Positions 52,121 to 61,521 are shown, counted from the first letter of the stretch. The stretch: 64,000 nucleotides of DNA from Chitinophaga pinensis (GCA_902167325.1 LR632930.1:558001-622000), one strand, 5' to 3'. Notes: generated by a model from the sequence alone, not told the origin. A program made the numbers and translations.

Positions 52121-54733
52121 ATGACCGCAGCCCAGATCAGGCAACAGTTCCTGGATTTTTTCGCCTCCAAAGGGCACCACATCGTGCCTTCCGCGCCGAT
52201 AGTTCTGAAAAACGACCCTACCCTGCTGTTCACCAACGCAGGCATGAACCAGTTTAAAGACATTTTTCTCGGCAACAAGCCGGCGAACTGGCCCCGCGTG
52301 GCCGACACCCAGAAATGCCTCCGTGTTAGCGGCAAGCATAACGACCTGGAAGAAGTAGGGATCGACACCTACCACCACACCATGTTCGAAATGCTCGGAA
52401 ACTGGAGCTTCGGGGATTATTTTAAGGAAGATGCCATCGCCTGGAGCTGGGAACTGCTCACAGAAGTATACAAGCTCCCGAAAGACCGCCTGTATGTTAC
52501 CGTTTTTGAAGGGGATGCCTCCGAGAACCTACAGGCCGATACCGAAGCCTTCGAATTCTGGAAGCGCCACATTGCGGAAGATCGTATCCTCATGGGTAAC
52601 AAGAAGGATAACTTCTGGGAAATGGGCGAAACCGGTCCCTGCGGACCCTGTACCGAAATTCACGTAGACTGCAGGACAGAAGCCGAAAGAGCTGCCGTTC
52701 CCGGGAAAGACCTCGTGAACAACGACCACCCGCAGGTGATCGAGATCTGGAACAACGTATTCATGCAGTTTAACCGCATGAAAGACCGCTCCCTCGTGCC
52801 TCTGCCTGCCAAACACGTTGATACCGGTATGGGCTTCGAACGGCTGGTACGTGTGATCCAGGGCAAACAGAGCAACTACGACACCGATGTGTTCATGCCC
52901 CTCATCCATGCTACGGAAGCGCTTTGTGGCAAAAAATACGGTCAGACCGAAAAAACCGACATCGCTTTCCGCGTGATCGCTGATCATATCCGCGCTATCT
53001 GCTTCACCATTGCAGATGGACAACTGCCCTCCAACACCGGCTCCGGCTATGTGATCCGCCGCATCCTCCGCAGAGCTGTCCGTTACTATTTCTCTTTCCT
53101 CGACTTCAAACAACCCCTCCTGCACGACCTCGTGCCGAAGCTGGCTGAAGAATTCCGCGAGGTATTCCCTGAGCTGGCCGGGCAGCTCGACTTCGTAAAG
53201 AAAGTGGTGTTTGAAGAAGAAAACAGCTTCCTTCGCACGCTGGAAAGCGGTTTGGGACGACTGGAAACCATCACTTCCGGAGCATCCAAAACCATCGAAG
53301 GACCTGTGGCTTTTGAACTGTACGATACCTACGGCTTCCCGCTCGACCTCACCATGCTCATCGCCTCCGAAAAAGGGTTCAGCGTGGATGAAGAAGGATT
53401 CAAGACCGAACTGAATAAACAAAAAGACCGTTCCCGCGCAGCCACCAAGCTCGATATGGGCGACTGGACCCTGCTCAGCGAACAGCCTTCCGGCATTTTC
53501 ATTGGTTATACCGAACTGGCAGCCGATGCCAAAGTGCTGAAATACCGTTCCATCTCCGCCAAAGGCAAAGATCAATTCCAGATCGTGCTGGACAAAACGC
53601 CTTTCTATGCCGAATCCGGCGGACAGGTGGGCGATACCGGAACCCTCTATTTTGGATCAGAAGCCATCTCGGTAACCGATACCAAAAAGGAAAACGACCT
53701 CATTGTGCATTTCACTGACCAGCTGCCTTCCAATCCGGAAGCTCCCGTGAAAGCTGAGGTAGACGTTATCAAACGCCAGGATATTGCCCGTCACCACTCC
53801 GCCACGCACCTGCTGCATGCTGCCCTCCGTCAAACGCTGGGTACACACGTGGCGCAGAAAGGCTCCCTGGTGAACGCTGACTACCTGCGCTTCGACTTCT
53901 CGCACTTCTCAAAGGTGACTGATGAAGAGCTGGCGGCTATTGAAACCATCGTGAACCAGAAGATCCGCGAGAACATTCCGGTGATCATCCGGGAAATGCC
54001 CCGCGATGCTGCCATGGAACTTGGCGCTATGGCCCTTTTCGGCGAGAAATACGGCGAAACCGTTCGCGTGGTAACCATCGACCCCAACTATTCCGTTGAG
54101 CTTTGCGGTGGTACCCACATCGGCCACACCGGTGAGCTGGGTATTTTCAAATTCCTGTCCGAAGGCGCGGTAGCTGCCGGTGTAAGGAGGATTGAAGCCG
54201 TAACCGGCGCCAAAGCAGAAGCATACATCAATGAGCAGATTGCCCAGCTGAAAGAGGTAAAGGCCGCCGTTAAAAACCCTAAAGAACCTGCTAAAGCCGT
54301 GGAAACGCTCGTGGCTGAAAAGTCTGCTCTGGAAAAGCAACTGGCCGCCCTCGAACTGAAACAGGCGCAGGCTGCTGCTGCCACATTACCCCGGCAAGCT
54401 GTTGCCGTAAATGGTGTACAGTTCCTCGGAACAGTGGTAGACGCTTCCAGCGCTGATACCGTTAAGCAATATGCAATTGCGTTGAAAGACCTCCTTACCG
54501 CCCCTTACCTCGTGGTGCTTTGCGCTAATGCAGGCGGGAAAGCACAGGTGGCAGTCCTCATTTCCGACGATCTCGTGAAAGACAAGGGCCTCAATGCACA
54601 GAAAATCATCAAAGAACAAATTGCCGGCCTCATTAAGGGCGGCGGTGGCGGCCAGCCTACCCTCGCATCCGCAGGCGGGCAGGATACCAGCCAGTTCGCT
54701 ACGGTGATCGAGAAAGTGAAAAGCATCCTCTAA
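52121..54733 (+). CDS. alaS: Alanyl-tRNA synthetase
   Basis: 870 residues. AlaRS charges tRNA-Ala and edits Ser/Gly mischarging. Catalytic domain at the N-terminus (FFASKGHHIVPSAP, TLLFTNAGMNQFKDIFLG), editing domain with HHSATHLLHAAL and CGGTHIGHTGEL as zinc ligands, then the C-Ala domain with GGGGGQPTLASAGGQ. Length fits the family. A terminator begins 4 nt after the stop. Confidence 0.98.
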   Translation: MTAAQIRQQFLDFFASKGHHIVPSAPIVLKNDPTLLFTNAGMNQFKDIFLGNKPANWPRVADTQKCLRVSGKHNDLEEVGIDTYHHTMFEMLGNWSFGDYFKEDAIAWSWELLTEVYKLPKDRLYVTVFEGDASENLQADTEAFEFWKRHIAEDRILMGNKKDNFWEMGETGPCGPCTEIHVDCRTEAERAAVPGKDLVNNDHPQVIEIWNNVFMQFNRMKDRSLVPLPAKHVDTGMGFERLVRVIQGKQSNYDTDVFMPLIHATEALCGKKYGQTEKTDIAFRVIADHIRAICFTIADGQLPSNTGSGYVIRRILRRAVRYYFSFLDFKQPLLHDLVPKLAEEFREVFPELAGQLDFVKKVVFEEENSFLRTLESGLGRLETITSGASKTIEGPVAFELYDTYGFPLDLTMLIASEKGFSVDEEGFKTELNKQKDRSRAATKLDMGDWTLLSEQPSGIFIGYTELAADAKVLKYRSISAKGKDQFQIVLDKTPFYAESGGQVGDTGTLYFGSEAISVTDTKKENDLIVHFTDQLPSNPEAPVKAEVDVIKRQDIARHHSATHLLHAALRQTLGTHVAQKGSLVNADYLRFDFSHFSKVTDEELAAIETIVNQKIRENIPVIIREMPRDAAMELGAMALFGEKYGETVRVVTIDPNYSVELCGGTHIGHTGELGIFKFLSEGAVAAGVRRIEAVTGAKAEAYINEQIAQLKEVKAAVKNPKEPAKAVETLVAEKSALEKQLAALELKQAQAAAATLPRQAVAVNGVQFLGTVVDASSADTVKQYAIALKDLLTAPYLVVLCANAGGKAQVAVLISDDLVKDKGLNAQKIIKEQIAGLIKGGGGGQPTLASAGGQDTSQFATVIEKVKSIL

Positions 54734-54737
54734 ATAG

Positions 54738-54763
54738 AAAGGCTCCTCCGGGAGCCTTTTTTT
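54738..54763 (+). terminator. alaS terminator
   Basis: Perfect 9-bp stem AAAGGCTCC/GGAGCCTTT with a 4-nt loop, followed by TTTTTTT. Confidence 0.9.
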
Positions 54764-54804
54764 ATGCAGCCAACCCTTAAATGCTGATGAGGAAATGGTT
54801 AATT

Positions 54805-54914
54805 CCTGCCTTTAGACTACGTGGCCACTGCCTCCGGACTGCCTTGTTACTGCCTTTAGACTTCTGTTACACTAAGGGTAGACTGCCTCTACACTGCCTT
54901 ACACAGCCTTTAGA
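54805..54914. repeat. 11-bp-period array D
   Basis: Ten 11-mers in exact register from 54805 to 54904. The core ACTGCCT occurs at 54827, 54838, 54849, 54882 and 54893; intermediate units (54816, 54860, 54871) begin with ACT and diverge after it. A phase shift of 11 rules out a reading frame. It lies between alaS and the PDZ gene, on no obvious stem. Confidence 0.88.
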
Positions 54915-55341
54915 AGTCATTTTCAGGCCTGAATGTTGGCGTTGAGGCAGGTCAGAACGAAACATTTCGTTATTAAAATCAGGTCAGGAAATACCTTCCC
55001 GAATCCAGCATTTCATGGAAACGGGTAAAGTATACATTTGCCCGTTCGCCGTCTTTCATCCTGCTAAAATCAGCCCGTAATACGGGTATGAACCAGGTAT
55101 TGTCTGGCTCTCTTTAACCTTGCTATTGGTTTACATCTGTGTTAGAAAATGCTAACACCTTTTATAGTATCAATCTTAGCACTGCTTATGATTTACAGGG
55201 TGCTTCATTGCTCTGTATACGATTTACAAACCTGTCATCTTCTCTGAGCGTACAGCTGCTGCTGCTGCCGGTTCTTCACTTTTTAACATTCCCTTATCTC
55301 CCCGGCCACCTTTTTAACTTTTCTTTGCCCCTTCCCACCTG
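54915..55341. other. Gene-free gap after array D
   Basis: About 430 bases upstream of the PDZ gene with no credible gene. An open frame from 55139 in + is rich in Leu/Ser and overlaps the PDZ gene in another frame; it is not supported. No clear repeat or tRNA. Confidence 0.5.
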
Positions 55342-55349
55342 TAAATTTG
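55342..55349 (+). promoter_or_regulatory. -7 box of the PDZ-protein promoter
   Basis: TAAATTTG, exact TAnnTTTG match, 25 nt before ATG 55375. A TTG lies at 55325-55327, only 14 nt upstream. Confidence 0.5.
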
Positions 55350-55374
55350 CCCTGTCACTAAAAAACGATGCAAC

Positions 55375-56340
55375 ATGCGTAAACTCCTCTTTTCCGGCAG
55401 CTCTCTTCTCCTCGCTTTTACCCTGGCCTCGTCCGCGGTATCCGCACAGGACAGGCGGATCGGTAAAATGGGAGAGTATGATGAGATCATCATCAAACGC
55501 AAAGGCGATTCGCAAAATGCGAAAGTAACCGTTGAGATTAAAGACGGGGAAGTACTCGTGGATGGTAAGCCGATCAGGGAATTCAAAGGGGAAAACATCA
55601 CCGTGAAGCAACGTATTGTTACGCCACGTAATGGTAATTTCCCTGACGATCATCCGGAAATAGCTTTTGAAGATGCAATCAAACCCGGGCCTGCGGTACT
55701 TGGCGTAATTACCGAGAAAGCCACTGCCGAAGGAGCCACCGTTACGGAAGTAGCCGAAGGCAGCGCCGCAGCAAAAGCAGGACTTAAAGCGGGTGATGTG
55801 ATTACAAAAGTAAACGACACAAAGATCAGTGAGCCGCAGGATCTGTTTGAAACAATCGGCAAGCTTCAACCCGGAGAAGAAGTAACCATTACTTATCTCC
55901 GCGATAAAAAAGAGCAAAAATCAAAAGCGAAACTTCAACCGCGCGATAGTGCGGAAGATGTCATGAAAGGCCGCCGCTACCGCAGCCCGCGCCTGCTCGA
56001 TGAAGAGCCTCGCGCTTTCACGATGCCCCGCAGCTTCGACGAGCTTTTCAATCCTAACGCCCAACCCAAACTGGGCCTTCAGGTACAGGACCGTGAAGAG
56101 AACGACGGAGCTACCGTGCAAACCGTTGAATCCGGTTCAGCAGCGGAAAAAGCCGGCTTTAAAACCGGGGATGTTATTCAAAACGTTGATAGCCAGTCCG
56201 TCAAAAATGCCCGCGATGTATCCGCCGGATACCGTGAAGCGAAAGACAAAACCACCATCAGTTTCGGTATCCTCCGCAATGGAAAATCCGAAACACTGAC
56301 GGTAAAAGTGCCGCGTAAGCTGCGCTCCGAAAACCTGTAA
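55375..56340 (+). CDS. Secreted double-PDZ protein
   Basis: 321 residues with a signal peptide (SLLLAFTLASSAVSA). Two PDZ domains are clear: residues ~105-185 with AEGSAAAKAGLKAGDVITKVN and ~230-305 with ESGSAAEKAGFKTGDVIQNVD. There is no protease domain, so it is a peptide-binding adaptor, not a DegP-like protease. A charged, unstructured segment connects them. Terminator follows. Partner unknown. Confidence 0.88.
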   Translation: MRKLLFSGSSLLLAFTLASSAVSAQDRRIGKMGEYDEIIIKRKGDSQNAKVTVEIKDGEVLVDGKPIREFKGENITVKQRIVTPRNGNFPDDHPEIAFEDAIKPGPAVLGVITEKATAEGATVTEVAEGSAAAKAGLKAGDVITKVNDTKISEPQDLFETIGKLQPGEEVTITYLRDKKEQKSKAKLQPRDSAEDVMKGRRYRSPRLLDEEPRAFTMPRSFDELFNPNAQPKLGLQVQDREENDGATVQTVESGSAAEKAGFKTGDVIQNVDSQSVKNARDVSAGYREAKDKTTISFGILRNGKSETLTVKVPRKLRSENL

Positions 56341-56381
56341 ATTATAAGGCAGATATAGTTTAAGTGTAAAGCAAAGAGAGG

Positions 56382-56410
56382 CGGTCCGGGTTTACCCGGG
56401 CCGTTTTTTT
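56382..56410 (+). terminator. Terminator of the PDZ gene
   Basis: 9-bp stem CGGTCCGGG / CCCGGGCCG (one G-U) with a 4-nt loop and TTTTTTT. Confidence 0.88.
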
Positions 56411-56423
56411 ATTTGATTTCACT

Positions 56424-56822
56424 TTACTCACCCGGCTTCATTAATGATTCGAGCCGCTCCATTCTATTATATACGACAAACAACTTCACCGTTTCCCGAT
56501 GCTTCATCAATGATAATCTTGCATTGCCACTCAGACCTGGATCTTTCAGGCATTCATCAATCCGTTTTAACAAACCCTTACTTTCCCTTGTTGTCCGAAA
56601 AATCCTAATGGATTCATTGATTTCCGGAGAACAAATTTCACAGACATACTTGAAAAACATTGTAATTGGAGGGGCCAACATAACAAGTAAAGTTTTGAAT
56701 GTGTTTCCTTCAGGCAAATATTGGGCTAAGCTAATCAATACCATTCCACCTCCTACACCAAGCACACTATCAAAACTAATCGATACCGTCATGGTGGGAT
56801 GTGTTCTTAATTTTGTTTCCAT
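56424..56822 (-). CDS. Hypothetical membrane protein of an AT-rich two-gene module
   Basis: 132 residues. Two hydrophobic segments (about residues 15-38 and 44-60) are followed by a charged helical domain (ESKGLLKRIDECLKDPGL, SLMKHRETVKLFVVYNRMERL). I recognise no family. The base composition is visibly more AT-rich than the GC-rich neighbours and codon use differs. It starts 11 nt after the next gene's stop, on the same strand, so the two form one operon. See the finding on a possible conflict-system link. Confidence 0.65.
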   Translation of the reverse strand: METKLRTHPTMTVSISFDSVLGVGGGMVLISLAQYLPEGNTFKTLLVMLAPPITMFFKYVCEICSPEINESIRIFRTTRESKGLLKRIDECLKDPGLSGNARLSLMKHRETVKLFVVYNRMERLESLMKPGE

Positions 56823-56833
56823 CCTACTAATAA

Positions 56834-57049
56834 TTATTTGTGTCCTTCAAGTACGTCCATAAATTCAATCATACTATCTGCATCTACTTTCCTCCTTAAA
56901 TCAATCTCAATAGTTTTCCCGTTTTTACTAACGATTCTAAATTTCCTTAGCGGCTTTATCCAGCAAACAAGAAACCTGATGAGATAAATTAAAATCGGTG
57001 CAAGGAAAATTGCTACAGATATTACAGTTAGTACATCATTCGTCGACAT
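56834..57049 (-). CDS. Small membrane protein, EACC1-like pattern
   Basis: 71 residues: one membrane helix (about 8-30) followed by FRIVSKNGKTIEIDLRRKVDADSMIEFMDVL. A helix followed by a beta-strand/'NGKTIEID' turn and an acidic helix resembles the C-terminal part of the EACC1 effector-associated component described in conflict systems, but this is pattern memory without a search. It is AT-rich and precedes the 132-residue membrane protein by 11 nt. Confidence 0.6.
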   Translation of the reverse strand: MSTNDVLTVISVAIFLAPILIYLIRFLVCWIKPLRKFRIVSKNGKTIEIDLRRKVDADSMIEFMDVLEGHK

Positions 57050-57152
57050 AAGAATTACGTTTTAATTGTTCGGTTCAATAATAACAATTAGCGAAACGCA
57101 AAACTTTTTCGACACTGTTTTTTAAAAAAATTTGGAACGACTTTTCTCACGA

Positions 57153-58526
57153 TTATTTCTGCAACATCTTCAGCATTTTCAGCTTGTTGCCGAAGGGAGG
57201 GTATTTCACCGGAACATCCAGCCAGGTACCGGTTTTCATTACACCTTTAATGTGTGTGAATTCATCAAAACTGAAGCGCCCGTGATAACGCCCCATTCCA
57301 CTCGGACCAATACCGCCGAATGGCATTTCAAGGTTAGTAAAATGCACCAGTGTATTATTGATACAGCCACCCCCAAAGGCTACTTTTTCTACCAGTGTTT
57401 TTGCAGTGCGTGCGCTTTTCGTAAACACATATAGTGATAGCGGATAGGGATTCGCTGCAATCATTTTTACCGCTTCCTCCGTACCACTGTATGGCAGAAT
57501 GGGGAGGATAGGCCCGAAGATCTCTTCCTGCATCACCCGGGCATTGGGTTGAATATCGGTGAGGATGGTGGGTGCGATGTATTTATCGGCACGGTCGGTT
57601 TGGCCGCCGGAAAAAACTTTCCCTTCGTTGAGATAAGCCGAAAGCCTGTCGAATTGCCTTTCGTTGATGATGCGTGGATAATCCGGGCTTTTGGCAGGAT
57701 CGTCTCCATAGAATTTCTGAATGGCTTCGCGGAGTTGCTCCAGCAATTCGGGCAATATCTTTTTATCGGCGAGCACATAATCGGGGGCGATACAGGTTTG
57801 GCCGGCATTCCAGCATTTACCCCATATGATGCGTTTTGCAGCGGTTTTAATATCCGCACCGGCATCTACCACACAGGGGCTTTTACCGCCCAGCTCCAAC
57901 GTTACCGGCGTGAGGTGCGGTGCTGCCAGTTCAAGAATTTTCTTTCCCACGGGGATGCTCCCGGTGAAGAAAACGTGATCGAACCGGTACTGCATGATAT
58001 CCGGAACTACTTTTGCCCCATCACCCGTAACAGTAGTTACATGTTCGGGAGCAAAGGCGTCTGCTATTATTTTAACAACCACCGCTTCGGTGGCAGGTGC
58101 CAGTTCAGAAGGTTTTACGATAGCGCAATTGCCTGCGGCTATTGCACCAATCAGCGGGTTTACCACCAGCTGGAAGGGGTAGTTCCAGGGACCGATCAGG
58201 AGCGTAAGCCCTTTCGGCTCGCGATATACCGTACTGGAAGAGGGATAATGCATAAGGGGCGAACTCACCGGCTGCGGACGCATCCACTGCCGGAGGTTAG
58301 TAAGGGTATGATCGATCTCATCATACAAAAGCCCTACCTCGCTGCCGAATGCCTCTACGGGCGCTTTACGGAGATCGGCCTTCAGGGCTGCAAGAATTTC
58401 GCCCTCATGGCGTTTCAGAGACTTTTTCAGCTGCTTAAGCGCTGATTTACGGAAAGATAAGGTACGGGTAGCGCCGGAGTCGAAAAAGCGGCGCTGGGCC
58501 TGGTGAATGTCGTGAATAGCAGCCAT
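57153..58526 (-). CDS. Aldehyde dehydrogenase (class 3-like)
   Basis: 457 residues, short for the superfamily, as in class 3 fatty-aldehyde dehydrogenases. NAD(P)-dependent oxidation of aldehydes. Motifs: IGPWNYPFQL near residue 112, catalytic Glu in ELGGKSPCVV, catalytic Cys in NAGQTCIAPDY, and EEIFGPILPI. The C-terminal tail GNKLKMLKMLQK is basic and may help membrane contact, as in fatty aldehyde dehydrogenases. It is alone, divergent from gatB. Confidence 0.93.
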   Translation of the reverse strand: MAAIHDIHQAQRRFFDSGATRTLSFRKSALKQLKKSLKRHEGEILAALKADLRKAPVEAFGSEVGLLYDEIDHTLTNLRQWMRPQPVSSPLMHYPSSSTVYREPKGLTLLIGPWNYPFQLVVNPLIGAIAAGNCAIVKPSELAPATEAVVVKIIADAFAPEHVTTVTGDGAKVVPDIMQYRFDHVFFTGSIPVGKKILELAAPHLTPVTLELGGKSPCVVDAGADIKTAAKRIIWGKCWNAGQTCIAPDYVLADKKILPELLEQLREAIQKFYGDDPAKSPDYPRIINERQFDRLSAYLNEGKVFSGGQTDRADKYIAPTILTDIQPNARVMQEEIFGPILPILPYSGTEEAVKMIAANPYPLSLYVFTKSARTAKTLVEKVAFGGGCINNTLVHFTNLEMPFGGIGPSGMGRYHGRFSFDEFTHIKGVMKTGTWLDVPVKYPPFGNKLKMLKMLQK

Positions 58527-58583
58527 AGGGTGATTGTTGGATTACCAATTTCGTGAAAATTCCCTGCTTTTTTGCAGTTTGAA

Positions 58584-58591
58584 TATCTTTG
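58584..58591 (+). promoter_or_regulatory. -7 box of the gatB promoter
   Basis: TATCTTTG, exact match to TAnnTTTG, 25 nt before ATG 58617; no TTG at the expected distance. Confidence 0.5.
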
Positions 58592-58616
58592 TACGAATCA
58601 GCTGTGATTTAACATT

Positions 58617-60074
58617 ATGAGCGCGAGCATTGATTATAACAAATATGAAGCGGTAATTGGCCTGGAAGTGCATGCCCAGCTGCTGACAGTCAGCAAATTA
58701 TTCAGCAGTGACTCCGCCTCCTTTGGCGGCCTGCCCAATACACACGTCAGCCCGGTGACCCTCGGGCACCCCGGCACCCTGCCCTTTATGAACCGTAAAG
58801 CAGTGGAGCTGGCCATCAGATTAGGCTTTGCCTGCCATTGCGCCATCGAGAAAGAGAACTTTTTCGCCCGTAAAAACTATTTCTACCCTGATCTGCCCAA
58901 AGGATACCAGATCAGCCAGCATACCGCGCCCATCTGTGTTGGCGGCCATGTACCCATTTTTGTGGACGGCCAGGCCCGCAATGTGCAGCTCAACCGTATT
59001 CACCTGGAAGAAGATGCCGGAAAATCCATCCACGACCAGGACCCATACAATACCATGGTGGACTATAACCGCGCAGGCGTACCCCTCGTGGAAATCGTTA
59101 CCGAGCCTGATTTAAGCTCTGCCGACGAAGCTTATGCCTACCTCACCGAACTCCGCCGCCTCGTGCGCTGGCTCGATGTATGCGATGGCAACATGGAAGA
59201 AGGCTCCATGCGCTGTGATGCCAACATTTCCATCCGCCTCAAGGGTGAAACAGCCCTCGGAACCAAGGTGGAAGTGAAAAACATGAACTCTATCCGAAAC
59301 GTAAAGCGCGCTATCGAAAATGAGATCAAACGCCAGATAGAATTGGTGGAGACGGGTGGCCGCATCGTTCAGGAAACCCGCAGCTTTGATGCCTCCAATG
59401 GCAGCTCTTTCCCGCTGCGCTCCAAGGAAGAAGCCAATGATTACCGGTATTTCCCAGAACCCGATCTGGCCCCTTTCCGCCTTACCGACGGCTTCCTGGA
59501 CCAGGTTCGCCAGTCGCTCCCCGAACTTCCCGAAGAAAAAGTGACCCGCTATACCAGCCAGCTGGGACTCCGTGAATATGATGCCCGTGTGATCTGTGAC
59601 GATCGTGATACCACTTTGTATTTCGAGTCGCTCATGACTGAAACACCCCATTCTCAGGCTGCATCTAACTGGATGCTGGGACCGGTGAAATCGTGGCTGA
59701 ACGAGCGTAATGCCGCTATTTCCGAATTCCCCCTCACGCCTTCCGCCCTCGCCGCACTCATAGCGCTGATTCATGACGGAAAGGTGAATTTCTCTACCGC
59801 ATCTTCCCGCATTATGCCCGCTATGATCGAGCAGCCGGGTAAAACACCGCTGGAAGTAGCCACTGCCCTCAATCTCATTCAGGAAACGGATGCCGGCAGC
59901 ATTTTGCCTGTGATCGAGGAAGTACTGGCTAAATATCCCGGTAAGGTGGCAGAGTTCCGGTCCGGGAAAAAAGGCCTTATCGGGCTTTTCGTAGGAGAAG
60001 TGATGAAACTGAGCGGTGGAAAAGCCGATCCCAAACTCACCAACGAGCTGCTACTCAAGCGCCTCAACGGTTAA
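58617..60074 (+). CDS. gatB: Asp-tRNA(Asn)/Glu-tRNA(Gln) amidotransferase subunit B
   Basis: 485 residues. GatB is the kinase subunit that phosphorylates mischarged Glu-tRNA-Gln/Asp-tRNA-Asn before amidation by GatA. N-terminal signature YEAVIGLEVHAQLLTVSKLFS, GHPGTLPFMNRKAVELAIRLG, NYFYPDLPKGYQISQ, and the C-terminal YqeY-like domain. gatA and gatC are not in the window, common in Bacteroidota where the subunits are scattered. Confidence 0.97.
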   Translation: MSASIDYNKYEAVIGLEVHAQLLTVSKLFSSDSASFGGLPNTHVSPVTLGHPGTLPFMNRKAVELAIRLGFACHCAIEKENFFARKNYFYPDLPKGYQISQHTAPICVGGHVPIFVDGQARNVQLNRIHLEEDAGKSIHDQDPYNTMVDYNRAGVPLVEIVTEPDLSSADEAYAYLTELRRLVRWLDVCDGNMEEGSMRCDANISIRLKGETALGTKVEVKNMNSIRNVKRAIENEIKRQIELVETGGRIVQETRSFDASNGSSFPLRSKEEANDYRYFPEPDLAPFRLTDGFLDQVRQSLPELPEEKVTRYTSQLGLREYDARVICDDRDTTLYFESLMTETPHSQAASNWMLGPVKSWLNERNAAISEFPLTPSALAALIALIHDGKVNFSTASSRIMPAMIEQPGKTPLEVATALNLIQETDAGSILPVIEEVLAKYPGKVAEFRSGKKGLIGLFVGEVMKLSGGKADPKLTNELLLKRLNG

Positions 60075-60252
60075 CATCACCGTTCATCCCGAATCGATCT
60101 TCCCGCGAAGTCCCGTGGGGAGACTGTTTCCCCCATCCCCCCCCCACCGTTGGTGCCTGCGCCGCAGGGAAATGGAACTTTCAGGGGATGGCAGACTCCT
60201 GCCATCTACATAATTTTAACATTTCCGGGAATACCTTCCGGGGATTTAGGAC

Positions 60253-60260
60253 TATTTTTG
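60253..60260 (+). promoter_or_regulatory. -7 box of the TlpA-like gene
   Basis: TATTTTTG, exact match to TAnnTTTG, 28 nt before ATG 60289. It lies downstream of an alternative start at 60262's upstream side, favouring 60289. Confidence 0.5.
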
Positions 60261-60288
60261 ATTGAAAATCCAAATAAAAGAAAAGCCC

Positions 60289-61437
60289 ATGAAACAATTT
60301 GCGATTTGGCTGACAGGAGCGGCCGCCTTACTGGCAAGCTGCAACAGTCACCCGGAGAAAGGAGCGTTTAAGATCGATGTGCAACTGGCGAATACGCCCC
60401 TTGAGAAAGTGTATCTTGAAGAAGTGATGGAAAGCTCCACCAAAATCGTTGATACCACGGCCGTTAAAGACGCTTCCGGAAAAATTACGCTCGACGGTAT
60501 GGTGCCGGAACAGGGACTGTACGCTATCCGCTTCGAAAGCGGTAAATATATCTTCCTCGCCCTCGATGCAGGCGATATGAGTATTACCGGCGATTACAAC
60601 GAACTGGAGAAAATCCAGGTGAAAGGCTCCGAAGCCACCACCGAGATCCAGCAGCTGCTGAACTATTACAGCGAGAAATCGCAGAAGCTCAGCAAGGAAA
60701 TGCAGACGATCGACAGCCTCCGCATTGCCAAAACATCCGATAGCGTGCTTACCGCCCGCCGTCAGGCAATGGAGCAGGAAACCAAAACCTTCCGCGAGCA
60801 TTTCTTCTCCGCCGCACGTGCTTCCCGCAACCCCGTTCCCGCCATCTTCGCAATGGAACTCGCCGGTTTTGAAGACGCGCAGGACAAACTTGCCCATAAA
60901 AAAGATTTCCAGGAAATCGCGAAGCGCTTTCCCGATAACAGTTTCGTAAAACATGCCCTCACCGGACTCGACGCCCTCGAAAAAGGTGCTGCGCCGGAAG
61001 CCAGCAGCGGTCCCGCTTCCATGATCGGACAGGTTGCACCTGACTTCGTGCTCCCCGACCCGGCAGGTAAACAGGTAAGCCTCGGCTCCTTCAAAGGGAA
61101 ATATGTACTGGTAGATTTCTGGGCCAGCTGGTGCGGACCCTGCCGTCAGGAAAACCCCAACGTAGTGGCTGCCTATAATCAATACAAAGGCAAAAACTTC
61201 ACCATCCTCGGCGTATCGCTCGACAAAGAGAAGGGCGCATGGATGAAAGCCATCGCCGACGACCAGCTTACCTGGCCGCAGGTTAGCGATCTCAAGTTCT
61301 GGGAATCGTCCGTTGTACCGCTGTATGGCATCAACGCCATCCCTACCAACATCCTGGTAGATCCGCAGGGCAAAATCATTGCGGCTAACCTTCGTGGCAG
61401 CCAGCTTGAAAGCAAACTCGCCGAAGTACTGAAATAA
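60289..61437 (+). CDS. Thioredoxin-family lipoprotein with DUF4369-like N-terminal domain
   Basis: 382 residues from ATG 60289 (MKQFAIWLTGAAALLASC, lipobox LASC); a start at 60262 adds 9 residues without purpose. Residues ~25-125 have the DUF4369-like beta pattern (VQLANTPLEKVYLEEV), and the C-terminal ~140 residues are TlpA/ResA-like thioredoxin with FWASWCGPCRQENPN and INAIPTNILVDPQG (cis-Pro). Such proteins reduce or isomerise disulfides near the outer membrane in Bacteroidota, often near SusC/SusD loci as here. A strong terminator follows. Confidence 0.9.
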   Translation: MKQFAIWLTGAAALLASCNSHPEKGAFKIDVQLANTPLEKVYLEEVMESSTKIVDTTAVKDASGKITLDGMVPEQGLYAIRFESGKYIFLALDAGDMSITGDYNELEKIQVKGSEATTEIQQLLNYYSEKSQKLSKEMQTIDSLRIAKTSDSVLTARRQAMEQETKTFREHFFSAARASRNPVPAIFAMELAGFEDAQDKLAHKKDFQEIAKRFPDNSFVKHALTGLDALEKGAAPEASSGPASMIGQVAPDFVLPDPAGKQVSLGSFKGKYVLVDFWASWCGPCRQENPNVVAAYNQYKGKNFTILGVSLDKEKGAWMKAIADDQLTWPQVSDLKFWESSVVPLYGINAIPTNILVDPQGKIIAANLRGSQLESKLAEVLK

Positions 61438-61461
61438 TCTACAGTCGTTACTGTATCATAC

Positions 61462-61503
61462 AGCAAAAGGCCGCCTCATTTGATTGAGGCGGCCTTTTGC
61501 TTT
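61462..61503. terminator. Bidirectional terminator after the TlpA-like gene
   Basis: Perfect 17-bp stem (61462-61478 with 61485-61501) and a 6-nt loop, T-rich on the right. Confidence 0.88.
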
Positions 61504-61521
61504 ACTGACTATTCCGTTAAT

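Noticed and set aside
55139-55528. 129-residue frame before the PDZ gene
   Set aside because: Leu/Ser-rich, overlaps the PDZ gene in another frame, and the PDZ promoter lies inside it.
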